The position numbers and the translations under genes were made by a program. A stretch of DNA of 64,000 nucleotides from positions 1-64,000 of the forward strand of contig JACPGM010000006.1 in NCBI GenBank assembly GCA_016188985.1, written 5' to 3'. Shown one piece after another: positions 1 to 8,195 of this stretch; position 1 is the stretch's first letter; each line of letters opens with the position of its first letter. The notes beneath the pieces are model-generated. The model searched no databases, had not been told where the DNA came from, and worked only from the letters and a program-made list of their open reading frames with translations. The stretch comes from Lentisphaerota bacterium. GTDB lineage: Bacteria; Verrucomicrobiota; Kiritimatiellia; JAAZAB01.

Positions 1-24
1 GATCTGATTTTTAAAAAGCGGGGA

Positions 25-1599
25 ATGCCCGCGGAGTCCCGCGAAGCGCCAGGCTCCGCCGGCCTGCCCGATCTCGGCCAGGGGACCGCGCCCGCGAGCG
101 CCGCCGCCGGGACGTCGGCGGCTACCTTAGGGCATGGGGCGCCCTCCCTGGAGGGCGGACCTCCGGGCTTGCCACGCGTTCAGCGTGGTCCGCCGCATAT
201 GGTGGAGGGGCCATCCCGCGAAGCGCCAGGCTCCGCCGGCCTGCCCGATCTCGGCCAGGGAGCGCTACCTGCCCGCCCGCCTGCATCGGCTGAGCCGAAG
301 GCACTGCGGGCAGGCAATGCTACGCATAGCGTTGCAGGCGGGCGCCCAGGCGAGCGGGACAAGCCCACTGCCCCTCTCCAAGCTATGGCCGACGAGATGG
401 AGAGCAGGCTTGCCGTTGCTGAGGCTTCCGCCGCCGCGCTTCGAGCTATGGCGGACAAGATGACGGGTAAGTTTGCCGCGGAGATACCGTCCGAGTCAGT
501 GGCGACAAGGCGGCCAGAGGCCGCTGTCGCAGTTAAAGAGGAAACGCCAGGCAAGTCCCGCGAGGCTCGGGAGAAACCGGCCGAGATCGTGGTTCCGCAG
601 CCGGCGGGAAAAGAAGGGGGAGCCGCCGGCGGCATTGACTATGACTCGCGGGTGGCCCGTATCCATGAAATTGCCAGGCAAATGGGCATTGAGGTGCCCA
701 CGGAGCGCACGGAAACATTTGAGCAGGCCCGGCAATGCTTAGAAACGGTTTTCAAGAAAATCCGGCAGCCGAAGCCGGAGCAATATATGCTCTGGCCCAT
801 GGTCAAAAGCATAGCCTCCGACCTAAACGGCATCCTGATCGGCGATGGGTCCATTTTAACCATGTTGCACCGCTACCGGGTGGACAAAGACAAGCTGCTC
901 TGGCATAGTCTTTACACCGCGATTCTGACCATGGACCTTGCCCAGGATGAAAAAGAATTGCCCTGTTCGATTTATGAAATGGGCGGCGCGGCGCTGTTGC
1001 ATGATGTCGGCTTAATGCAGCTCGGCATTAACAGCGACGAGGTGCTTGACGTGGAAAGATCCCCTATATTTTATGATCATATTAAAATTGGGGTTGAACT
1101 TTGCCGCAAGCTGGAAGTCCCGCACGGTGTGCTTACCATGATTTCCCAGCATCACGGGCGGCTGGATGGGCACGGCTACCCCAAGGATCTTACGCCGGGA
1201 ACGTTTGAGCGTTGCAGCCAGATTTTGTCCATTTCCAATATATTTGAGCAGGCCATCCTTAACATTGCCACGGAAAATGCCGGCGGCGCGCTGGAAGACG
1301 CCGAGCAAGGGCACCTTACCCAGTGTTTCCGGCAATATCGCAAGGCGTTTGATAGCGAGTTGCTCAAGAAAATGATCGGGTTGATCGGTTTTTATCCGGT
1401 CGGCACGATGGTCGAGCTCAATAATCATGCCATCTGTGAAGTGGTCCGGCCGAACGTTGACTTTCCGTTGCGGCCGGTGGTTAAAGTGGTCGTTGACTCG
1501 GGCGGCACCCATCCCCACGAGGAGAAAGTGATTGATCTTAAAGAGGCGCGGATTCTTTCGGTCATTCGCACGCTTGGTCGGCCGGAAGCAAAGCCATAG
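25..1599 (+). CDS. HD-GYP-like domain protein with repeat-rich N-terminus
   Basis: C-terminal half has LLHDVGLMQL...HHGRLDGHGYPKDL...RILSV-like HD-GYP signatures; the first ~130 aa are translated from DNA repeats seen elsewhere in the window, so the true start is uncertain. Confidence 0.75.
   Translation: MPAESREAPGSAGLPDLGQGTAPASAAAGTSAATLGHGAPSLEGGPPGLPRVQRGPPHMVEGPSREAPGSAGLPDLGQGALPARPPASAEPKALRAGNATHSVAGGRPGERDKPTAPLQAMADEMESRLAVAEASAAALRAMADKMTGKFAAEIPSESVATRRPEAAVAVKEETPGKSREAREKPAEIVVPQPAGKEGGAAGGIDYDSRVARIHEIARQMGIEVPTERTETFEQARQCLETVFKKIRQPKPEQYMLWPMVKSIASDLNGILIGDGSILTMLHRYRVDKDKLLWHSLYTAILTMDLAQDEKELPCSIYEMGGAALLHDVGLMQLGINSDEVLDVERSPIFYDHIKIGVELCRKLEVPHGVLTMISQHHGRLDGHGYPKDLTPGTFERCSQILSISNIFEQAILNIATENAGGALEDAEQGHLTQCFRQYRKAFDSELLKKMIGLIGFYPVGTMVELNNHAICEVVRPNVDFPLRPVVKVVVDSGGTHPHEEKVIDLKEARILSVIRTLGRPEAKP
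37..83 (+). repeat. 47-bp direct repeat copy 1 (tcccgcgaagcgccaggctccgccggcctgcccgatctcggccaggg)
   Basis: Identical by eye to 214-260; encodes SREAPGSAGLPDLGQG in frame. Confidence 0.9.
150..196 (+). repeat. GC-rich palindromic repeat (ggagggcggacctccgggcttgccacgc...gcgtggtccgccgc), in-ORF copy
   Basis: Near-identical to intergenic copies at 4875-4921 and 6599-6645. Confidence 0.9.
214..260 (+). repeat. 47-bp direct repeat copy 2
   Basis: Identical by eye to 37-83. Confidence 0.9.
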
Positions 1600-1603
1600 G
1601 CAT

Positions 1604-1700
1604 GGTTCACGGTTCAATGGTTCACGGTTCACAGTTAGACAGTAGACAGTTGACAGTTCGGAGTTCACAGTTAGACAGTAGACAGTTCACGGTTCAGGGG
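1604..1700 (+). repeat. Heptamer-type repeat array (GTTCACG/GTTCACA/GTAGACA/GTTAGACA units)
   Basis: Direct reading of ggttcacggttcacagttagacagtagacagttgacagttc... Confidence 0.9.
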
Positions 1701-1766
1701 TTAACTGAGTGACGAAATTGTATTTAAAAAAATGAATAGATTCTACGAAGTAGAATCTATAATCCC

Positions 1767-2588
1767 ATGAAAATAAAGCCATTTATTCTAATAGCGCTGT
1801 TTGGACTGGCGCTGTTGGCCGGCGGCTGCCAGAGTGTGCCGCGCGACGCGCTGGCCAAGACCAGGGAAAGCGAAATGCAGGCGGAGCTCGATCTGGCGGC
1901 AAGCCAGAGCAAGGCAATTCTCCAGGAAATAACCGCGGCCGGCAGAGCGACTTTCCAAATCGGCGATAAAATTGCGATCCAGGTGTGGCTGAAGGATAAA
2001 ATTTCGCAGTTATCCGGCTACCCGCTGGAACTCACCGTTCCTGAATCCGGCGAAATTTTTCTGCCGCATATCGGTCTGAGCGCCATGGCCGGCAAGGCCG
2101 TCGAGGAATTTCAGGCCGAATTGCAAGGCGTTCTGGACAAGATATTGAAGGATGTGACCGTGGTTGTTTCCCGCAAAGGCGAAAGAACGTTTGTGGGGAG
2201 GGAGGGCAAAGGCATGCCGGTTGAGCTGCGAAAGTCCTTTGTGGTCATGGGCCACATTTCCCATCCGGGCTTGTATCCCCTGGAACCGGGGGTGCGCGTG
2301 CGGGACGCGATTGCCCTGGCCGGGGGCCTGGCGCACTATGCGCATCCCAACATTTACCTGGTGCGCGGCAGCCGCGAAAAGCCCGAAGTAAAACGGATCA
2401 ATCTGAAAAAGATATTTTTCGGCACCAGTCTGGAAAATAATGTTCTCCTGGCGGCCAATGACGCAATTTATGTGATGCCGGTTATGCTGTATCGCACCGC
2501 CGATTTCATTACGCTCTTGTTGAGTCCGGTGACGGCCGTGCGCGACTCTCTTTATGTCTATGATCGGCTGGCCGAGACTTCGCCTTAG
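1767..2588 (+). CDS. Polysaccharide export lipoprotein (Wza-like, Poly_export/SLBB)
   Basis: Signal peptide with lipobox LAGGC; IGDKIAIQVW..., VMGHISHPGLYPLEPGVRVRDAIALAGG. Confidence 0.9.
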   Translation: MKIKPFILIALFGLALLAGGCQSVPRDALAKTRESEMQAELDLAASQSKAILQEITAAGRATFQIGDKIAIQVWLKDKISQLSGYPLELTVPESGEIFLPHIGLSAMAGKAVEEFQAELQGVLDKILKDVTVVVSRKGERTFVGREGKGMPVELRKSFVVMGHISHPGLYPLEPGVRVRDAIALAGGLAHYAHPNIYLVRGSREKPEVKRINLKKIFFGTSLENNVLLAANDAIYVMPVMLYRTADFITLLLSPVTAVRDSLYVYDRLAETSP

Positions 2589-2740
2589 ACAGTAGACAGT
2601 TTTCAGTTAAATAATTGCCGAAATTGGAAATTAGAAACTGGAAATTGGCCCGGAATCGAAACGAAATCTTTTGCTGTCTAACTGTGAACTGACTACTGTC
2701 TAACCGTGAACCGTGAACTGTGAACTATAAACTGTTTAAT
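2585..2740. repeat. Heptamer inverted-arm element (plus arm, tgccgaaattgg core, minus arm)
   Basis: tagacagtagacag ... ctgtctaactgtgaactgactactgtctaaccgtgaaccgtgaactgtgaac. Confidence 0.85.
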
Positions 2741-2747
2741 TAGAGCC

Positions 2748-4712
2748 ATGGCTAGAGAAGAACTGCTATTCAGCGATTATGTGGCCATCATTGTGCGCCG
2801 GCGATGGTTTGTCCTGGCCATTATGCTCCTGGTGACCGGCGGCACTTATTGGCGGGTCAGCCAGGAGGCCATGGAATACTTAAGCAAGACCCGCATCAAG
2901 ATTCAGCGCCAGGTTACCTTTGCCGAGATGTTCGACCAGGTGCTGGCCTCGAGCGGCGATCCGCTCCAAAACTACCGCTTCGAGATTACCAGCACGTTGG
3001 TGGCCAGCAATGCCGCGGCCGCTCTGGCCGCGCCGGAGGCGCCGACGTTGGATGAAATCCTGGAATTGCGCAATGCCACGAAGGCAACCATTCTCGAGTT
3101 CACCGATATTCTGGAAATATCCACGGTGGGCCCATCGTCGCTGGAATCCCAGCGGCGGGGCCAGGCCGTGGTTCAGGCCTTCATTGTGCTTCATGACAAG
3201 ATGATGCGGCAAAACGCTCTGGACGTCTATAATTCCATCAGGGAATCCCGGGATGCGATGGTCAAGAGCTTGAAGCAGCGCGAAGCCCAGCTTTTGCAGA
3301 GCCTCGGTTCGCGGATCGTGGGCGGCAAGGAAGCCGATGAGTTGATTCCGCTGCGCAAGCGCCTGACCGAGCTGCAAACCAGGTTGCACGAGCTGCGCAT
3401 CAGCGGCAATTACACCGAGGACTACCCGGAAATCGTTGATTTGAAATCAAAGATTGACCAGTTAAACAGCGACATTGACGAGAAACTCGAAGTCGAATTC
3501 GAGCAACGCGCGCAGTTGAGCGAATACGAGCGCGACAAAGTTGTTTTGAACGATATTGACGCTTTCTTTTCCCGCAAGATTGAAGAGGCCCGCATTGCCG
3601 CCAACAAGAAAAATGAGATTGTCACCGTCATTGAACCCACCACGGAAGGACAGCCCGTTAAAACGGGCCGAACCAGGAAGACGGTGGCCGGCGGGCTGCT
3701 GGGCCTGATGCTGGGAATTATCTTTGCCTTTATCGTGGATAATCTGGATACCTCGATTCGCACGCTCTCCGAGATCGAGGATGTTTTTCATCTGCCGGTC
3801 CTGGGGGTGATCCCGCATTTCAGCCATGATGATGTTGTGGTAATGGTCGGCCACCGGCGGTTCCTGGACTTTCTCAAGGCTTCCTTGCCGCTCGGGTCAT
3901 TGCGGATCTTAGGGCGCGCCTTGTCTACCATAATATTACCCGCGCGTCTCCAGCGGCGCGGCGGGAAAAACCTTAAACCGCCCGAGTTGATTGTGCCGTT
4001 TCAACCGCGTTCGCCCGTGACCGAAGCCTTCCGCGCCTTGCGGACTAATATCGAGTTTATGATCAAGAAAGATAACTTCCGGGTGATTCTGATGACCAGC
4101 GCCGGCCCGATGGAAGGCAAGAGCACGACCACGGCCAATCTGGCCGTCAGTTTTGCGCAGGCGGGCAAGCGCGTGCTGCTGGTCGGCGCCAACATGCGCC
4201 GGCCAACAATGTACCGCATTTTCGGACTCCAGCGCGAAAACGGCCTTTCCGATATCCTGATTGGCGATCTGCCCTGGCGCGAGGCCGTCAAGGATTACCG
4301 CGATATTGCCCTGGGCGAGAGCGCCTATGGCGAGTTGGCCAGTGTTGCCGGCATGGACAACTTGCATTTTATCACCGCCGGCGGCCGGACCATCCAGCCG
4401 GCCGAATACCTGGGCCAGCCGATTTTCGGGGAATTAATCAAAGAATGGGGCGCCGAGTATGACCTGGTGCTTATTGACTCGCCCCCGGTGCTGCCGGTGC
4501 CCGACAGCGTCATTGCCGCCCAGGTGGTCGCACACACTATTCTGGTTTTCCAGATCGGCGTGGCCGACCGCGAATCGGTGCGGCGGGCAATCAACTTTTT
4601 GAAGAATGCCGGCACGACCATAGACGGGCTTGTGATCAACGACCTGCGCGCGACCTGGATGAAGACCGCCGACTTCTATCATTACCGCACTTATTACGGT
4701 AAGAAGGAATGA
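2748..4712 (+). CDS. Wzc-like chain-length determinant/tyrosine-kinase-family ATPase
   Basis: Wzz-like N-terminus, SAGPMEGKSTTTANLAVSFAQAGKRVLLVGANMRRPT, Walker B LVLIDSPPVLPV, C-terminal Tyr-rich FYHYRTYYG. Confidence 0.93.
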   Translation: MAREELLFSDYVAIIVRRRWFVLAIMLLVTGGTYWRVSQEAMEYLSKTRIKIQRQVTFAEMFDQVLASSGDPLQNYRFEITSTLVASNAAAALAAPEAPTLDEILELRNATKATILEFTDILEISTVGPSSLESQRRGQAVVQAFIVLHDKMMRQNALDVYNSIRESRDAMVKSLKQREAQLLQSLGSRIVGGKEADELIPLRKRLTELQTRLHELRISGNYTEDYPEIVDLKSKIDQLNSDIDEKLEVEFEQRAQLSEYERDKVVLNDIDAFFSRKIEEARIAANKKNEIVTVIEPTTEGQPVKTGRTRKTVAGGLLGLMLGIIFAFIVDNLDTSIRTLSEIEDVFHLPVLGVIPHFSHDDVVVMVGHRRFLDFLKASLPLGSLRILGRALSTIILPARLQRRGGKNLKPPELIVPFQPRSPVTEAFRALRTNIEFMIKKDNFRVILMTSAGPMEGKSTTTANLAVSFAQAGKRVLLVGANMRRPTMYRIFGLQRENGLSDILIGDLPWREAVKDYRDIALGESAYGELASVAGMDNLHFITAGGRTIQPAEYLGQPIFGELIKEWGAEYDLVLIDSPPVLPVPDSVIAAQVVAHTILVFQIGVADRESVRRAINFLKNAGTTIDGLVINDLRATWMKTADFYHYRTYYGKKE

Positions 4713-4734
4713 ACGGCAACCGTTCAGGTTCCAA

Positions 4735-5033
4735 GTTCACGGTTCACAGTTGAACAGTTAGACAGTTTACAGTTCACAGTTAAGTGAATGCAGAAATTGG
4801 CCTGCCCGTAGACGGCGCGGACGGCCTGCCCGAGCTCGGCCAGGGAGCCGCGCCCTCCCTGGGATACATTATATGGAGGGCGGACCTCCGGGCTTGCCAC
4901 GCTTTCGGCGTGGTCCGCCGCTTCGGCTAATTCAGATATTCCGTCAACTGTGAACCGTGAACCATGAACTCTGAACTGTGAATTGTTTACTGTCTACTGT
5001 CTAACTGTTTACTGTAAACTGCTTACTGTCTGC
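4735..5033. repeat. Heptamer inverted-arm element with GC-rich palindromic core
   Basis: Plus arm 4735-4782, GC-rich core including 4875-4921, minus arm 4943-5033. Confidence 0.88.
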
Positions 5034-5058
5034 GTTCTAACCGCTTCTCCCGACGCCC

Positions 5059-6534
5059 ATGGGCAATAAAATCCTGTTTGTAATCGTCGCCGCACTTGGC
5101 GTCTATTTAGTCATGCACGGCATCGGCCGGCTCCCGACTTTGGGTCTGTTGGGGGTCATCGTGTTTTTTGCGGCCTTGGCTATATCGTTTGTGCGCGGCA
5201 CCGCTGCGCTCTATATCATCATTTTTGCTATGCTCTTCAGCCCCGAGGTTTGGACACCCCTGGCGACGGGCCGGACGGCGGGCGCTGAGGGCGCCGCCGG
5301 CGCCGGAACTATTATCGTGCGGCTGGAGGATCTCATTTTGATCGCGGTGGGCTGCGGCTGGCTGCTGCGCACGGCTTACCAGAAGCGGCAGTTCGGCATC
5401 ATGAGCACCCCGGTGAATCCGGCCATCTGGTTTTACATTGCGACCTTTGTTGTGGCGACCATGCTGGGCGTTCTGGGCGGCACGGTGCGTCTGGAAGCCG
5501 GCATAGTCCACAACCTGAAATTCTGCGAATATTTTTTTCTGTTCTTCATGATCCTGGCGCATGTGCGTAAAAAGGAGATTATCGGCAAAATGCTGGCGGC
5601 CATGCTGGTGGCGTTCTTCGTGGCCATGCTTTATGCCTATACCCAGATGGAATGGAGCGGCGCCAAGCGGCTCGTGGCGCCGTATGATGATGAACCCAAC
5701 ACCTTTGGCGGTTATATTGTTTTGCTCATGTGCCTGGCCGCGGGCATCGCCCTGACCGACCAGCGCCCCCGGGTGCGTGTGCCGTTGGTTCTCTTGTTGC
5801 TTCTGGCCTTGCCGCCCCTGTTGTTCACCCTGTCGCGGGCGGGTTACACGGCCTTCATTGCCGGCGTCCTGGCCTTTCTGGCGTTGAGTCAACAGCGCAT
5901 TATTATCGGCGCTTTGACGATCGGGTTGGTGGCGGCGCTGGTGATGTCGGTCGCGCTGCTGCCGGCGAGCGTGCAGCAGCGCATCGCCGGAACCTTCCGA
6001 ACGGAAACGCAATTTAAGGCGCAAATGGCCAACCTAAGTCCTGAGGCTAAACGTTTGGTCGAGGCCGCGCGGATTGGGTCCGCGGAAGACTATTATGCGC
6101 GCGTCGCCGGCATTGAGTTGGATTCTTCGACCGCGGCCAGGATTTTCTCCTACCAGATTGCGCTCAAAGCGTGGGAGGAAAACCCTTTTTTGGGCAAGGG
6201 TGTTACCGGGACGCACTTTATTGACAGCCAGTATTTCCGGATGCTGGCCGAGACCGGCCTTATCGGGCTGGGCGCCTTCCTTTTCATGATCTGGCGACTG
6301 TTGCGCTCCGTCTGGCAGGTCTATGGCCAGTGCCAGGAGCCGTTCTTAAAAGGCGCGGCGCTGGGATTGGTTTGCGGGATAATTGCCACCATGGCGCATG
6401 CCATCACGGCCAACAGTTTCATTATCATCCGCATTGCCGAGCCACTCTGGCTGTTGGCCGGCTTGATCCTGCTCGTTCCCCAGCTAAAAGAAACGGGGGA
6501 AACAACCGCGAGCGCCGAGCTTTACAGTTCATAG
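5059..6534 (+). CDS. O-antigen ligase/polymerase-family membrane protein (Wzy/WaaL-like)
   Basis: Multiple TM segments, LFTLSRAGYTAFIAGVLAFL, NPFLGKGVTGTHFIDSQYFRMLAETGLIG. Confidence 0.85.
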   Translation: MGNKILFVIVAALGVYLVMHGIGRLPTLGLLGVIVFFAALAISFVRGTAALYIIIFAMLFSPEVWTPLATGRTAGAEGAAGAGTIIVRLEDLILIAVGCGWLLRTAYQKRQFGIMSTPVNPAIWFYIATFVVATMLGVLGGTVRLEAGIVHNLKFCEYFFLFFMILAHVRKKEIIGKMLAAMLVAFFVAMLYAYTQMEWSGAKRLVAPYDDEPNTFGGYIVLLMCLAAGIALTDQRPRVRVPLVLLLLLALPPLLFTLSRAGYTAFIAGVLAFLALSQQRIIIGALTIGLVAALVMSVALLPASVQQRIAGTFRTETQFKAQMANLSPEAKRLVEAARIGSAEDYYARVAGIELDSSTAARIFSYQIALKAWEENPFLGKGVTGTHFIDSQYFRMLAETGLIGLGAFLFMIWRLLRSVWQVYGQCQEPFLKGAALGLVCGIIATMAHAITANSFIIIRIAEPLWLLAGLILLVPQLKETGETTASAELYSS

Positions 6535-6754
6535 TTCACAGTTCACGGTTCACAGTTAAGTGAATGCCGAAATTGGCCCTTCCTGAGATGCATTGTATGG
6601 AGGGCGGACCTCCGGGCTTGCCACGCTTTCGGCGTGGTCCGCCGCTTCGGCCCAGCCGATGCAGACAGGTGGGGAGGCTAATTCCAATGTTCCGTCAACT
6701 CTGAACCGTGAACTGTGAACTGTCTAACTGTCTACTGTCTTACTGCCTACTGTT
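6524..6754. repeat. Heptamer inverted-arm element with GC-rich palindromic core
   Basis: Plus arm 6524-6559, core 6599-6645 shared with 4875-4921, minus arm 6693-6754. Confidence 0.88.
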
Positions 6755-7599
6755 TCCCCGGCCGGCTTGCGTGCCACCGCCAGGATGGCCATGCAGGCTT
6801 GGTTACCGGTCAGCTTTGAAAAAAGGGAAGAGATATGCTCGACAACTCGCCAGCGCGGATCTACCTGGGCGAAGTCGGCGCCGATCGCGACGACCTGAAA
6901 GCCGCATTTTTCCAGCAGGAGTTTCAAGGTGGTGGCGGAAAAATGATAGAGGTGCGGCTCTTTGGCCCCGGCGGTATAGATTGGAAAATAATGCCCTTTG
7001 ACCAGCCGATAAAAACCCTGCTCGATGATGTTATTAACATTGGGCACCGCGACAATCAGGCGACCGTCAGGCTTGAGCAATTGTCCGGCCTTTTGCAAGC
7101 TGCTGTCCGGGAAGGGCAAATGCTCCAGCGTGTGCCAGAAGGTAATAATGTCGAAGGTCTTCGGCGACCAGTCGGCTTCTTCCAGGGTTGTTTGTTGGAT
7201 ATTTAACCCAAACTCTTTTTTGGCGTAGGCCGCGGCGAATTCGGAAATCTCCACGCCGGCGACACAAAAGCCCGCTTGCCGGGCGCAATGCAGAAACAGT
7301 CCCTCCCCGCAGCCCACATCCAGAAGTTTGCCGCAAGGCCGCAGACTTTTAACAATCGCCAGCCGGCGCTCCCACAGCTTTTCCCGTCGGCGGCGTTGGG
7401 CCGGCCGCAGCCAGGGTTGATAATATTCGGCGCCGTAGCGCGCGGATAGTTCCCGCGGCTCGGGCTGGGGATTGGTGAACACAAACTGGCAGTTGTTGCA
7501 GATATAGATGTCCTTGCCGTAGACACCATTTCGATAGGGAACAAAATCTGTTCCGCTACAAAGCCGGCATGTTTCTATTGGCCGCATGGCATAGTTCAC
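6724..7599 (-). CDS. Class I SAM methyltransferase with N-terminal zinc-ribbon-like cysteines
   Basis: CRLCSGTDF...CNNCQFVFTNPQP; LLDVGCGEGLFL. Confidence 0.9.
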   Translation of the reverse strand: MNYAMRPIETCRLCSGTDFVPYRNGVYGKDIYICNNCQFVFTNPQPEPRELSARYGAEYYQPWLRPAQRRRREKLWERRLAIVKSLRPCGKLLDVGCGEGLFLHCARQAGFCVAGVEISEFAAAYAKKEFGLNIQQTTLEEADWSPKTFDIITFWHTLEHLPFPDSSLQKAGQLLKPDGRLIVAVPNVNNIIEQGFYRLVKGHYFPIYTAGAKEPHLYHFSATTLKLLLEKCGFQVVAIGADFAQVDPRWRVVEHISSLFSKLTGNQACMAILAVARKPAGETVGSKTVDS

Positions 7600-7645
7600 A
7601 GTTGGACAGTAAACAGTTAGTCAGTAGACAGTTATCAGTATTCAG
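7592..7645 (+). repeat. Heptamer-type repeat array (arm)
   Basis: gttcacagttggacagtaaacagttagtcagtagacagtt. Confidence 0.85.
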
Positions 7646-7674
7646 AAAAGAGCTGACGGGTTTCAATTCCTGGT

Positions 7675-8046
7675 TTAGTCTTTGAGTTTAGCAATCAGGA
7701 CATGCAACATGGCCTGGATCTCGTCAAGCTGCTTGATCCTTTTCTCAACCATGTCGGGAGGCAGAATCTTTTGGCAGCGCTTGTATCTCCCTTTGGCTTC
7801 CCCGGTAGAACCCCTTGACATTCTTAAAAACTGCTTGAATTCTTTCCCGAATTTACGCGCAAAACCCTCTTCCATGTTGGCGCAGATTGAGTCAAGCGTT
7901 CGTAATTGATGAGCGCCCAGCCATCTTCCGGCAAGTGTCTTGTAGAATACCGGCAGGTCTTCGCTGAGGAATTCTTCAAAAACGCTTTTTGCCTTCTGAT
8001 AAACTTTCAAATCCTCAACACTGTGAATTATATTCTTCTGTTCCAT
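7675..8046 (-). CDS. Four-helix-bundle protein (S23/TIGR02436-like family)
   Basis: LKVYQKAKSVFEEF...LRTLDSICANMEEGFARKFGKEFKQFLRMSRGSTGEAKGRYKRC. Confidence 0.88.
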   Translation of the reverse strand: MEQKNIIHSVEDLKVYQKAKSVFEEFLSEDLPVFYKTLAGRWLGAHQLRTLDSICANMEEGFARKFGKEFKQFLRMSRGSTGEAKGRYKRCQKILPPDMVEKRIKQLDEIQAMLHVLIAKLKD

Positions 8047-8054
8047 AGGCTTTC

Positions 8055-8195
8055 TCTTACAGTTTACAGTTTACAGTTTACAGTTTTCAGTTTACAGTCT
8101 AACTGTCTGCTGTCAAACTGTTTACTGCCTACCGTGAACTGTCTAACTGCCTACTGTCTACTGTGAACTGTCCAACTGTCTACTGTCTAACAGCG
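8055..8195. repeat. Heptamer-type repeat arrays, plus then minus orientation
   Basis: cagtttacagtttacagtttacag...ctgtctaactgcctactgtctactgtgaactgtcc. Confidence 0.88.

Noticed and set aside
8058-8190. CRISPR-like appearance of the heptamer arrays
   Set aside because: Units are ~7 nt, contiguous and degenerate with no unique spacers and no cas genes.
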